From Gnetum montanum (taxonomy: Eukaryota; Streptophyta; Gnetopsida; Gnetales; Gnetaceae): a stretch of DNA of 64,000 bases. Location of the stretch: positions 390,918 to 454,917 of the forward strand of contig MNCI01030123.1 in NCBI GenBank assembly GCA_015680685.1. Reading direction: 5' to 3'. Both the position numbers and the translations under genes were made by a program. Every line of letters starts with the position of its first letter. The first letter of the stretch is position 1. Shown here piece by piece: positions 46,283 to 56,916 of the stretch. Under the pieces are notes generated by a model. That model had not been told where the DNA came from. It saw only the letters and a list, made by a program, of their open reading frames with translations, and ran no database searches.

Positions 46283-47204
46283 AGAAAGGATTCTTAATTG
46301 CCACATACTAAATCCTTATGCTTGAAATGGAAAATGCCCCCTCACTTAGACAAGTAAGACATACACAAAAAGCATAACACACATCAAATGGATGGAGCTT
46401 ACAATATTTTTTTCCATCATCTAATACAAACACATTTATACCACAACATTAATGGAATGGTTGTAGCTCATAACATTTATCTTTGCCATCCAATATACAT
46501 CATAATACATAAATAGATATTACAATGTATGCATGAATTCTATACATATACACACCTTATCATATTTTGTGCATACACAATAATGAAGAAGTTACAATAG
46601 AGAAGAATGAACTTCATTTTTGCTCTTAAAGGCTCTACCACACTTCCATCTTAAGAGAATCAAATCTCACATGTTTCTCTTATGACTTGTAAGAAATGTA
46701 AAATCAAAAAAAAGGATAAGAACTTCTCAACTTAGCCTTCTTTCCTTCTTTTTCCTTTTCTTCACTTTTTTCTTCCTAGTGTTTGGAGGTCTTCCACTTA
46801 ACCTTCCTTTACCATCAACATTACAACCACTTGAATTACGTTCATGCTATCTGTCCATATGAAATGCTAGAAAATTAGATCACTATTAATATCTTTAGTA
46901 ATATCAATCATGATATTTTACAAGGACTATCCTAATAGTCATCACCATCATGTAAAAAATTAAACACATTATCATCATTAGACTTTCCTTAACAATGGCA
47001 TCAAAAGTTACATTGCTTCTTGCATTCATAACATAACTCTTAAATACATTATAATTAACACAATGTTCATGACTAGCATCTATCAGTTTAGCTTCATCAT
47101 GAGAGATATTACTATAATCTATAATGTAATGCTTAGTCTTGCTTACCTTCTCATGGCTTCTCCCATCTAATTTTGATTCACAACTTTAGCATGTAGTTAT
47201 TTAG
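46283..47204 (-). pseudogene. Element 4 interior ORF, C-terminal side
   Basis: The - strand reading continues the frame of 54922-55119 across element 2. It includes CESKLDGRSHEKVSK, HYIIDYSNISHDEAK, ASHEHCVNYNVFKSY and a basic AT-hook-like GRPPNTRKKK near 46790. I do not recognise the protein. Confidence 0.35.
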
Positions 47205-47927
47205 TGATGAGTGGCGAGGTACCCCTACACTCAACCATACGAATACGAGTGTTACACGCGTGATTCTATCGAACTCCTTAGATGGACTAGTTGTGGCATC
47301 TAGACAGTTAGCCTTAGGTCACAGTTCGCTGTCTTCCCACCTGGACTAGTATTAGCTTTTTCATGTATGGTTTAGTCTAGAGTGAGGTGTATGATGCGTT
47401 TTCTAATCTAATGCTACTCCTAAAGGCAATGGAAGATAATATTAACTAAGCTAAGAGAGAAGGGTGAGAGAGAATCTAAGCTAGCCTAAATGCAATGAGC
47501 ATCCGTTCCTTGATTATCTGTACACATCTTGGACTTCCTGCACGACTACTACTGGGATTACCAAGTGCAGATCCTAGGTACGCTACTAGGTTACCAAGTA
47601 GTCACACTTAAATGCTTGTAATCAAGTCGTACTCATTCTGCGTTTTAACATGAGTTTAAGGGTGAGAAGAGATTAACTAGGAAAGTAGTAAATAAAAATT
47701 AAATAATTAATTAAAATAAGTGAATGTTGCAATGATGAAGTAATCTCGATCTTTATTGCTGGTCATGTGCGTGTCCAAGTACGTCACATTTGAATAAAGG
47801 ATGCCGTACAATTACAATCACCACACTACAAGCATACACTAGGAAATATTCTAACTCTGGAATGATAAAACTACAAGTGTCTAGCTAAGGGTCTAAATTT
47901 AAGTACCTAAAATTGGGAAAGCCACCT

Positions 47928-47938
47928 CTTATTTATAG
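47928..47938 (-). promoter_or_regulatory. TATA box of the element 2 3' LTR
   Basis: CTATAAATAAG on the - strand. The first GATATC palindrome lies 17 bp upstream of it. Confidence 0.7.
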
Positions 47939-47954
47939 ACATTGCGGCAGGCGC

Positions 47955-48078
47955 GATATCGCGTAGGTGATATCGCGGCTGCGATATTGCGTACGTGATA
48001 TCGCAGCCCATGCGATATCATGACAGTGATAGCATAGCCACTGTGATATCATGGCTGTGATATCATGACAACGATATC
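47955..48078. promoter_or_regulatory. GATATC palindrome array, nine units
   Basis: Hexamers start at 47955, 47969, 47983 (GATATT), 47997, 48014, 48028 (GATAGC), 48045, 48059 and 48073. Steps are 14, 14, 14, 17, 14, 17, 14 and 14 bp. The flanks vary between GC..GC, GT..AC and AT..AT, as expected from CpG decay. Confidence 0.85.
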
Positions 48079-48106
48079 ACAGCCAAAGAATTCATGACTC
48101 ATGATA

Positions 48107-48114
48107 CCCCCACG
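48107..48114 (-). other. Polypurine tract of element 2
   Basis: CGTGGGGG on the - strand, followed by TA and then the LTR start. The same TA sits at the LTR-LTR junction at 54087-54088. Confidence 0.65.
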
Positions 48115-48189
48115 ACTGAATGAAAAATCGTCCTTGAGTTATAGAGAGAACAAGCTCCATTGATTACATAATGGATAGGTATGGGATTA

Positions 48190-48931
48190 TTGACTAACTA
48201 GAATGGATTCATCCCACAGTGTGGAGTTAGAACAAAATTGAGATACAACACAAAAGAAAATCCTATGATTACAAAATTGGTGGAACTCATGTAGTTCTTG
48301 GTGGCGGTGGCTCCTCCATAGGTGCCTTTCCCTTTTCTTGGGCTCCAGGTCTTGGGATTTAATGGCGTTGAAGTATGGCCTGGAGTTTCTCCTCTTGTAA
48401 GGCCTTGAGTGCCTTGGCATGCGTGTAAGTTTGCGCTTGTGCCATAGAGGCATCCTAGTCAGCCTTCTCTTTTTCTTCCGCCACCCTTTTATTCTGTGTC
48501 AACAGTTTATTAAGTTGCTCAGTTCTAAAAGTGTCTAGTTGGTTTTGAGCAACCTTTGGCCTTGTATTCGGAATGTTTAATACTTCCAAAATGGCTTGAA
48601 CAGAGAAATGAAAAGTCACACCATAGATGTTAACCATGGTACCTTCTTCTTTGTTGTGCCAAGATTGGTACGTTTCCCTTAAGTACTAGGCACCGCTTTC
48701 AAAGAGGATAGGCCATAACGAGGACCCTGTGAGGTGATCCCTAACAGCTTGCCTGCCCAGACTGTTTAGTAGCAGGGTCTTCTTGATGAATGCTAAATGA
48801 TTGTTCCTTATACTTTGCATGTTTTTCGGTAGGATCTTGTCTTCCTCCTCTCCTAGGTCATTTGATCGCACCTTGAGCAAGACCTTCATGTTGTCCATGT
48901 TTCGGGGCCATCTACAATCACACGAGGCCAA
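48190..48931 (-). pseudogene. Element 2 3'-terminal ORF of unknown function
   Basis: One - strand frame with a few stops encodes about 240 residues. In order: an acidic helical part (LGEEEDKILPKNMQSIRNNHL), KKTLLLNSLGRQAVRDHLTG, then VNIYGVTFHFSVQAILEVLN, a charged coiled-coil (QLNKLLTQNKRVAEEKEKAD) and a Pro-rich tail (MEEPPPPRTT). It sits between the gag region and the 3' LTR, the place where Athila/Tat elements carry an extra ORF. The helical segment plus coiled-coil recall the putative plant transposon protein group, but this is tentative. Confidence 0.45.
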
Positions 48932-48939
48932 TCGTTAGT

Positions 48940-50810
48940 AAGGTTGTTACCCCAAGTTAGGTCATACCTTACTGCTTGCCTTAAAAGATTTACTTTATTT
49001 CTGTGTGATGTTAATTATTGGAAGAACATGTCCCCGAAAGATTATAATGTTTAGTCCTCTTTGCTTAGGTGGTTTCCAAATTTATTTTTTTGGTATAGCT
49101 AAGGGGATGAAATTATTTTTGACACAATTTATTCTTAATGTTACAACTAATTACCATTAAATATGTCCTTCGGGTGATGATGAATTTCAAGAAATTTATG
49201 CGCTATTCAGCATGTGCCCCTCCCCCATGACTAAGTTGAACACGCTGGGGTCAAGTAGGCTTAGATGGAATGAAAATCGGAGTACCAACGAGCGAGTTAT
49301 GGATATGAAAGCATGGAATGCGCAATCGTGAGTCGTAGAGAGGAATTTGAAAAACTACCCATGTGTGAAAAGTTGCAAATGATGTTGATTAGCATAGGGG
49401 GGTTACGAATATATATTTTCATCGAAGTTAGGACACTTAGAGAATGTACCGAATTTTTAATATGTTTTTGAAATTAAACGATGTAAACTAAGGACATCTA
49501 GATGATTGTTAAAGGGTTCCAAGGTAATTTAACTAGTTCTGAAGGCACAAAAATTATGATGGTGTGGAATTTATCAATAAGGACCTCAGATGGTAGAGAA
49601 AAAGGCTATGTAATGGTTCATAGGAACATTGAATTGGAGGGATAGTAATAAAGGAAAGAAAATTGTTGGCAATATGATAAGGGTAATAGATGGTGTGTGG
49701 AAGCTGTGTCCTAAGTGAGAATTACCAAAAATTACACAAGTGGATCCTCCCCAAAGCAGGTTCTAACCTATATTGCCCTTGTGTAACCACACTTAAAAGT
49801 GTCTGCAGGCACTAAAAGGGTTAAACATAATCCACACTAATTCCACAAAACACATACATGTAACTATCACCGGAATGAGGTAAGAATTCTACGCTACACA
49901 AGACACGAGTAACAATTACATGAACAATGAGATGAGACGAACTATAGAAAGGGATTGGAGAGATTGGGACATGAGGTAACTAACCCAGGGCATAGTGAAT
50001 CCTGTGTGTAAAGCATGATTAAGGTGTCATTAACCCATCATTCCAGGATCAGGACCAAGTCCATTCCTCTAATCAATAACACGACATTGTTTCATCCCAT
50101 GATGAGCAACTATGAGAGTACCAAAACAACAAGGCGTACGATCACTTGGCGTTTTGTTCAAGGGAGGAGTGATTTTTGTTTTGTGGCACTTTTCTTTCTT
50201 CTTCTTTCTTTTTTTCTTTTCTCTTCTTTCTTTTTTTCTATTGCTGAATCCAGAGAAGTTGCCAACCTTGAAGCATGGGTGCATGTCTTTCCAGTGGGAC
50301 CCCCTAGAACAACATTGGATTTTTGAGTGCCCTTTTGATTACTCTTACTCCCATTTTTCGTTAGATCTACAAGGATATTAGTATAACCACATTGCATGGT
50401 AACTCCCACAGATGTCACCAAAGAGAATCCGCAAGTCCCCTTGATGTCACACCCTAATCATTTCCCCTTGGTCCATCCTTCTTCATTCTAGGTACAATGA
50501 ACACAAAATTAATTTTAAGTTTTAAGAAATGTCAAGAATATCACTATACCCTCGAACAAAACCTCTTATTTGTAGAATGGATAAGTGGGTGTAATGGGCT
50601 CACTGTCCACATAATTGATTGTTTGAGACTCGATAACATGGAACACATCTCAACCAATGATCCACATGAGTGTTTTATTCGTAGATGAGATTACTTACAA
50701 AAGCGTAAAAAGAAAAAAAGACAAGAAGATAAAACAAGAAGTTGAAAAATGAAAAAATGGAAAACAAAAAGTTATAAAATTAAAGAAAATGAAAAAAGGA
50801 TTTATTAATC
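48940..50810 (-). other. Element 2 noncoding region with conserved block
   Basis: No RT or integrase motif was found. GTGGATCCTCCCCAAAGCAG at 49740 opens a block shared with elements 1 and 3. ACTAAGTTGAACACGCTGGGG near 49229 parallels ACTGAGTTGGAAGGGGGAG at 59111 in element 3. Confidence 0.6.
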
Positions 50811-53082
50811 CTACTTGTTATTAGAATGGGGGATATCCCTCATAGCTAAACGGTTGAGGATGACAAGGATTAATAAATGACGACGGGGATCCTTGCATGT
50901 TGGAAATATTGGAACTTGGTTGTACTTACCCCATCGGGATTCCCACACTGGATTATAGTAAGCATCGTGGGGCAATTTATAAGATATGGTTCCCGAATAG
51001 AGAGTTGACCCACTATGATATTTGGGACTGTTAGATGGTATGCAAGGATTGGGACGTTGCCTCCCATGGCTATGTTCATTGGGCCGTATGGTTGTTGGAG
51101 TGTTAACTGGTGGCCTTGATGAAGTGACATGAGGCGTGGGATTCGAAGATAAGGGTGCACCATAGTGTGGGACGTGTGCTAAGTTGGAGGATGCAATGGC
51201 CTTAGAATTGTGTTGTCCCTTCTTACGGTCATGTTTAAAGAAGGAACACTTTGGATGTCGAGGAGGCTTTTCACTGCTGTTGGTAGTAGTAGCACAAGTA
51301 GCGTTCGAAGGTTGTTGCTGTGGTGTAGGCACCTTAGGAACAGTTGGTGGCGATGTCGAAGGAGGGAAAGGATGAGAATGTTGAAAATTAGGAGAAGTGT
51401 AAGATACACAAGGCAGTGGTTGTGTTAAAAGCATGCACTGATAGTATTGAGGAGAATGATAATGCAGTGAGAGAGAGTATGCTGGTCCAGCTGGAGAAAC
51501 AAGATGTTGAATGTGATAAGCATTTGGATTCAGATGATATGAAGGGTGTCTCTAGTCTAATGATGGTCTCCCCCATGACTAGGATTGTTGCCACTGTGAT
51601 CGAACACAGTATCTCTGTACAAACTTTGGATGTAATGTGTTTCTCCAATGCTCATGTAAATGTAACAATATTGGGCATTGGCCCTTGGGGTGATCATACA
51701 GGCATATGTTGCATTCATACGTATGATTGGTAGTTGAGCTCTTATTTTCCTTATCCCTTCTTTCTGATTGTCTACTATTTTGTCCTACTTCTTGGGTTGT
51801 CAAAACTCTATCTCCAATAATATCAATATATTCTCCACACTTTTGATACGTCCATTCCAACATCTTATTGATCTTTGTCTCGACTTCTTCTAAATATTGT
51901 TGTACTGGCAAAGATGGTTCTTTCACCTTGAGATTGGTTGATTTCTCCTTTGTATGATTATGGACCTTGGTTAAGTTGAGATTTTGGTCCCGTTGATGTT
52001 TTTCAACACTCTCCCATCTAGCCAATTTTCCTTCTTCTTTTGCTACTCGCTTAATAAGATCTTGGACTTGATGGGTTCATAGTTTGTATAGTTGACCTTG
52101 GACATACATTCCTAAGGTCTCTCGTGTTTCATTACGTAGCCCATTAATGATATGGTACATTAGCCTTTCCTCAGAAAACCCATGGCCTGGACAGTTGTTT
52201 AATAGTGCATAATATCTTTCTAAGGCCATTTCCAAGGGTTCATGTTGTGCTTGTTTTCACTCTGGGATTTATTTCCTCAAGGATGACACTCTTGCGTAGG
52301 TTTGGTATCGTTCGTTAAAAAGTTCTACCATTGTTGACCAACGCTGTATTGAATTTGGTTTTAACGATCTATACCATAATTTTTCTTGGCCAACGAGTGT
52401 CATAGGAAAGAGCTTAAGTTTTTGCCAACTGTTATCAATGTTGTTCCATGTGCAGGCATCCTAGAAGGCTTGTAAATGTTGATGCGGATCTAAGTCATAG
52501 CCTCTTGTGAAAGTAGGAAAGTTGTTTAAATCGAGCATGGGTAGGTGGCTCTCTTTACGATGCCTATAGGAGATTCGAATAGCCTCTTGTATTGGCGTTA
52601 GGCTCTTAGTGGCTAGCAGGGGTTCATCATCACTAAGTAGATTGTGAGTTTGTGAGTTGGGATGATGTTGCCTTCATTTATGTTGGCGTTCTTGATTTTC
52701 TTTGTGAGCTCGATTTTTGTCGATCCCTTGAAAGATAGTCATCCATGTCACAATTTGATGTTGAAGGAGTAGAGGAAGAGAAGGAACTGTAAAACTCATT
52801 ATGACTTTTTTAAGTCTTCCAATCATTCCCAAGTAAGTTCTTGTTAGTTATTGAGAAGGTCCTAGGCCTTTTGGGCCTCCTCATTCTATGGGATGTCTCA
52901 TCCTCACTAGAGGTGTCAAAGTTGGATGAAGAGAGTCTTTGAGTATCTATGGGGTGTTCATAAATGTAGGGGACTCTTACATAAGGTTGAGTACTCCAAT
53001 CTTCTTTGTCATCTAATTCGTTGGTTCTCCAATGAACTGCCTCACTAGATGTGGCATTATCATAGTCTTGTAGGAGAGGCAT
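50811..53082 (-). pseudogene. Element 2 gag with proline-rich tail
   Basis: It starts MPLLQDYDNATSS at 53082. The core at about 52500-52230 reads NIDNSWQKLKLFPMTLVG, SIQRWSTMVELFNERYQTY and MALERYYALLNNCPGHGFSE, the retrotransposon gag domain. A variant knuckle CNICLYDHPKGQCP (CX2CX3HX4C) lies near 51700. The 51434-50811 part is Pro/Ser/His-rich. A frameshift separates the first 90 codons from the core and several stops are present. No protease motif follows, unlike element 3. Confidence 0.8.
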
Positions 53083-53206
53083 GGTTATGAAATTGTGTGT
53101 GAATTTATGTGTGACTTTTAATAATTATTTTTTCTCTTAAAAGATATATCGTTAATTACTATACAATGACCTTGTATGATATAACTAATCTAGATAACTA
53201 GCACCA

Positions 53207-53224
53207 TCCCTGGCAATGGCGCCA
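53207..53224 (-). other. Primer binding site of element 2
   Basis: TGGCGCCATTGCCAGGGA on the - strand, directly inside the 5' LTR. It matches the TGGCGCCGTTGCCGGGGA site of Athila/Tat elements except at two positions, both G-to-A. Confidence 0.85.
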
Positions 53225-53225
53225 A

Positions 53226-54086
53226 TGATGAGTGGCGAGGTACCCCTATACTCAACCATATGAATACAAGCATTACACAGGTGATTTGGTCAAATTTTGT
53301 AGATGGACTAGTTGTGGCATCTAGACAGTTAGCCTTAGGTTGTAGTTTGCTGTCTTCCCACCTAGACTAGTATTAGCTTTGTCACGTATGGTTTAGTCCA
53401 TAGTGAGGTGTATGATGTGTTTTCTAATCTAATGCTACTCCTAAAGGCAATGGAAGATAATATTAACTAAGCTAAGAGAGAAGGGTGAGAGAGAATCTAA
53501 GCTAGCCTAAATGTGATGAGCATCCATTTCTTGATTATCCGTACACATCTTGGACTTCATGCATGACTAGTATTGGGATTACCAAGCGTAGATCCTAGGT
53601 ACGCTACTAGGTTACCAAGTAGTCACACTTAAATGCTTGTAATAAAGTCGTACTCATTCCACGTTTTAACATGAGTTTAAGAGTGAGAATAGATTAACTA
53701 GGAAAGTAGGAAATAAAAATTAAATAATTAATTAAAATAAGTGAATGCTGCAATGATGAAGTAATCTCAATCTTTATTGTTGGTCATGTGCGTGTCCAAG
53801 TACATCACACTCGAGTAAAGGATGTCGTACAATAACAATCACCACACTACGGGCATACACTGGAAAATATTCTAACTCTCGAATGATAAAACTGCAAGAG
53901 TCTAACTAAGGGTCTAAATCGAAGTGGCTAAAACTGGGAAAGCCACCTCTTATTTATAGACATTGCGGCAGGCCACGATATATCGCAGCCCATGTGATAT
54001 CACGACAATGATATTACAGCCACTGTGATATCATGGCTATGATATCACGGTAGCGGTATCATAGCTAGAAAATTCATGACTCATCA
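53226..54086 (-). repeat. Element 2 5' LTR
   Basis: It runs from TGATGAGTGGCG to GACTCATCA, collinear with 47205-48104. It contains a TATA box at 53949-53959 and a six-unit GATATC array (53977-54060; steps 19, 14, 17, 14 and 14 bp). Confidence 0.9.
53949..53959 (-). promoter_or_regulatory. TATA box of the element 2 5' LTR
   Basis: CTATAAATAAG on the - strand, directing transcription leftward into gag. It is paired with the + strand TATA box at 54208 across the U3-U3 junction. Confidence 0.75.
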
Positions 54087-54195
54087 TATGATGGGACGTG
54101 ATATCACATGTGCCACGATATCGCATCTACCGCGATATCGCATCCCCTGCGATATCGCATCTTCCCCTGCGATATCGTGTACACGATATTGTAGC
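53974..54195. promoter_or_regulatory. Double GATATC array spanning the U3-U3 junction
   Basis: Units start at 53977, 53996, 54010, 54027, 54041 and 54055 in the element 2 LTR, and at 54100, 54117, 54134, 54151, 54171 and 54185 in the inverted LTR. Both TATA boxes face outward, so this is a divergent promoter arrangement of about 270 bp. Confidence 0.75.
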
Positions 54196-54924
54196 ATGTC
54201 GCCAAATCTATAAATAAGAGTTGGCTCTCCCTTGTTTCTCCATCTAGATTTAGACTGTAGCAAACTCTTGCCATTTTTCCATTCCAGAGTTAGAATAATT
54301 TCCATGTGCCCGTAGTAGGAGTCCCAAAGTGAACGGATCTTTATTTGAGCAAATATTGTACGTGAGCACAAGTTTGTATATGGAAATAAAGATGAACTTT
54401 TGGATAAACCTTGCAGTGCATGGACTAAGCTAAATAGGACTTTAATTATTGTTAATCGTTTAAATGCTTTATTAGTTAATGAATCTTTCTCAACCCTCAA
54501 CACTTCTAGTTAAGTGCATTCAGTACGACCACTTCGAACACGTGCGTTACGCTTGGTAATGCCAGTAATGAATAGCGTTTGGTAATCCCAAAAGGTTGCA
54601 TTGGTTCAGGGTGTGAACGACAAGTGGGAATGGATACTAATGATAGGAATTAGAACTTAGTTAGTTAAAGGTAGTTACTTAGTCTCTTTACCCTCTCCCT
54701 CATTAGCATAGGCGATAAAACATAAAAGATATAAAATTCACATACCTCAAACTTACTTAACCATACAACCGTGACAAGTACAAGTAAGTTTGGGAAGACA
54801 ACGAATGATTAACCTTAAGTGTTCCATAAGGTGTGTAGGCACTTAGTCTGTGGAGTTCGACCAAATCGCACATGTAACGCTCGTATTCGTATGGTTGAGT
54901 GTAGGGGTACCTCGCCACTCATCA
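54089..54924 (+). repeat. Inverted LTR of the element 3 subtype
   Basis: Read on the - strand it matches the element 3 LTR (AAGTGCCTACACACCTTATGG, AACACTTAAGGTTAATCA) better than the element 2 LTR (GGACTAGTTGTGGCATCTAG). It starts TGATGGGACGTGATATC and ends CGCCACTCATCA, followed by TTTAG. It carries a + strand TATA box at 54208-54218. No internal sequence accompanies it. Confidence 0.85.
54208..54218 (+). promoter_or_regulatory. TATA box of the inverted LTR
   Basis: CTATAAATAAG on the + strand, 18 bp from the nearest array unit, as in the other LTRs of this family. It would drive transcription rightward into element 4. Confidence 0.7.
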
Positions 54925-55810
54925 TTTAGCATCATCAAAACTTGAAGGTTCAAGATCCCAAATAGGAGTTTCTAAATCCAATGGTTCCTCCTCTGTAGAG
55001 GAATCACCAGCAAGCTCTTTATTCCACTTTAGAGGTACCAACTTTAAAGGTAAACTCTTTTCCATGGTTTTAGCATTACATTTGTCAAAAATAGTATAAA
55101 AGAAATCATTCTTATACATACCTTTCCTAGAAGACTCATCTATCTTCCATGAGATATCATAAACTTGGCTTAGAATCTATTTTCCTTTGTCACAAGATAC
55201 CAAAAAATTGCAAAAGAATGAGTAACATGCCTTCTATTACTACTATTGATCCCTCTTGAAGAAGTCCCTTGAATTTTTCATTTCCCTTTGCTTGATCTTT
55301 TATCACCCATGACTCATGAGGTAGGAACACAACTTGATTAATATCATATACCATTATAGCTTTAAAGATCTTTTAATATTCTTGATGGAGCTCTTAGTTT
55401 TCTCCTTTGAAACCCTTGAGTATTGAGCATTTCCTTGCCCAATAAGAGATACTTGAAAACTCATTTTTCATTAACCTTTACTTCATTAGACCTTGTATCT
55501 TTCTTCATCCATTGACAGGTAGAAGTTATTCCCTTAATTCTCTTCAAAATACTAAAAAAATATATTGTTTATTTCCTTCATATCTCTTTTAAGATCTTTT
55601 ACACCAAGAGACTTAGGTGCCATACTTAGAATTACAATATAGTCCCAATCAACATAAAAATCACAATACCAACTTCTATTCTTTAAGGTATGAGCATAAA
55701 ACACACATATCGATAAATCCTTTCTAGTTACAAGTATTAACACAAATACATAGAACCAATTTTACAAAGGTGGGTACAAATATTAAATACCCATAAACAG
55801 ATATACATAA
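54925..55810 (-). pseudogene. Element 4 interior ORF, N-terminal side, unidentified
   Basis: Reading starts after the primer site. An open segment near 55625 begins MAPKSLGVKDLKRDMKEINN, and a second at 55119-54925 reads LPLKLVPLKWNKELAG, STEEEPLDLETPIWDLEPSS and FDDAK before element 2 cuts it. The composition is acidic. I see no known gag, protease or RT motif. Confidence 0.35.
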
Positions 55811-56916
55811 ATCTCATACCAATAAGGTGAATTTAAACACAAAAAAGATAATCCAAGTTAGCGCAAACTAATGGGTCTCACAAATGGAAAAAATCAAAAT
55901 ACCAAAATCAATTAGTCTTTGAATTAGACCAAAATAAGGCTTTCAAACCTTAAATTTGAGTAGGAAAAAAAATACCCAATTGAATTTCTACTCAAGGAAT
56001 AAATGATAATGAAAATTAAATTTCCCAAACCAAGGATTGAAGTGAGAAGATTGCATCTCCATTGCTTAATTTTTTCAAGAACTAAATGCTTTCATACCAA
56101 TTTGGTATGGACATCAACATCTATACTCAATTCAAACACATTTTTTCTTGAGAACTTAAGGACATCAAGAGCTTAAGGACTCAAAGCTTGAACAAGAAAA
56201 ATACAACTTGTTTATTCATGTCAAAATTTAGAGTACAAATACTTATAAGCATGAAAAATCCAAGAACTAGAACAAAACCTAGTAGAGGATAGCTTCCTTA
56301 TGCCTACAATCTTCCTCTCAATGTAAAACATACTAGGAGATCATGAAAGACCTCTCAAATTAGATGCTTCTACCTTTTATAGGTTTCCCTTATCCATTGA
56401 GCTTTCTTTCTTACTGTTTGGCTTAAAATTAAAATTTTTTCAAACTATGAGTTGCTATAAGTAGCATGAGATAATATTTTTATACTATGATTAGATTATG
56501 GCTAGCATGAGCTAGTAGGTCTTAAAAAATGCATATTTTGACTTTCGACTATGAACAAATTGTGACCCACATCTTTACAGTAGTCACCCATTATGAGTAG
56601 GTTGTGAATCATGCTTCATTATAATAGTAATTCATCTAAAACATCACAAAAATGGATTTTATTTTGATTGTGTATTGCTGCAAGTAGCATAAACTAGAAG
56701 TCACTAGACTATGAGTGGTTATGATTAGCAATCCCTTTGTAGTAGCCTACTTGAAATATAAAACTTATTCAATTAACATTCACATTATCCCCTATTGATT
56801 CCAGAGACTCTTAATGATCCATAAATACATTTAGAATATAATTTACATCAAATATGTGGGTTAATATCTTCATTACTACTTTATGCTACTAGGTACTGCT
56901 ACTTTATTTCCATCAC

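Larger units (their letters stand above)
47205..48104 (-). repeat. Element 2 3' LTR
   Basis: It runs from TGATGAGTGGCGAGGTACCCC to ATGACTCATGA, collinear with 53226-54086. It contains a TATA box (47928-47938) and a nine-unit GATATC array (47955-48078). The last bases read CATGA instead of CATCA. Confidence 0.9.
47205..54086 (-). mobile_element. Element 2: non-autonomous Athila/Tat-group gypsy element
   Basis: It has two LTRs (900 and 861 bp) with TGATGAG...CTCATCA ends, a primer site (53207-53224), a polypurine tract (48107-48114) and a gag ORF. No RT, RNase H or integrase motif was found in any frame between the LTRs. LTR copies are roughly nine-tenths identical by eye, with most differences being C/T or G/A changes. 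It probably used the enzymes of a relative of element 1. Confidence 0.85.
47205..54924 (-). mobile_element. Composite insertion: element 2 plus one inverted LTR
   Basis: The unit is bounded by TTTAG at 47200-47204 and TTTAG at 54925-54929. Deleting it and one TTTAG rejoins an open - strand frame of element 4 (...SSFDDAK with ITTC...). It contains element 2 (47205-54086) and, after the dinucleotide TA, a complete LTR in the opposite orientation (54089-54924). Both outer ends are U5 ends (TGATGAGTGGCG... and ...CGCCACTCATCA); the two U3 ends face each other inside. Confidence 0.75.
45200..56875 (-). mobile_element. Element 4: old LTR retrotransposon split by element 2
   Basis: A left LTR (about 45200-46268) and a right LTR (about 55824-56875) share, with heavy divergence, a TATA region (TTTTATAGG), CCTCTCAAATT, GTGCATTTTGACTT or ATGCATATTTTGACTT, and AGTAGCCTA. 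A polypurine tract lies at 46269-46282 (AAGGGGAACGGAGA on the - strand) next to TGATGAGAAC. A tRNA-Met-like site (ATTGGTATGAGAT on the - strand) lies at about 55811-55823. The interior, 46283-47204 plus 54925-55810, is only 1.8 kb, so the element is non-autonomous. The left edge is approximate. Confidence 0.6.

Noticed and set aside
47941-48083. Palindromic spaced repeats suggesting a CRISPR array
   Set aside because: Units are 6-10 bp with 4-11-bp spacers, vary by CpG decay, and sit at a TATA box inside a plant LTR.
50158-50421. Lys/Arg-rich ORF (RKKERREKKKRKK-like)
   Set aside because: It is a translation of a TTC/TTT simple-sequence tract in element 2's noncoding region.
51416-51733. 105-codon + strand ORF
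   Set aside because: Lies opposite the Pro-rich part of element 2 gag, whose - strand reading matches its relatives.
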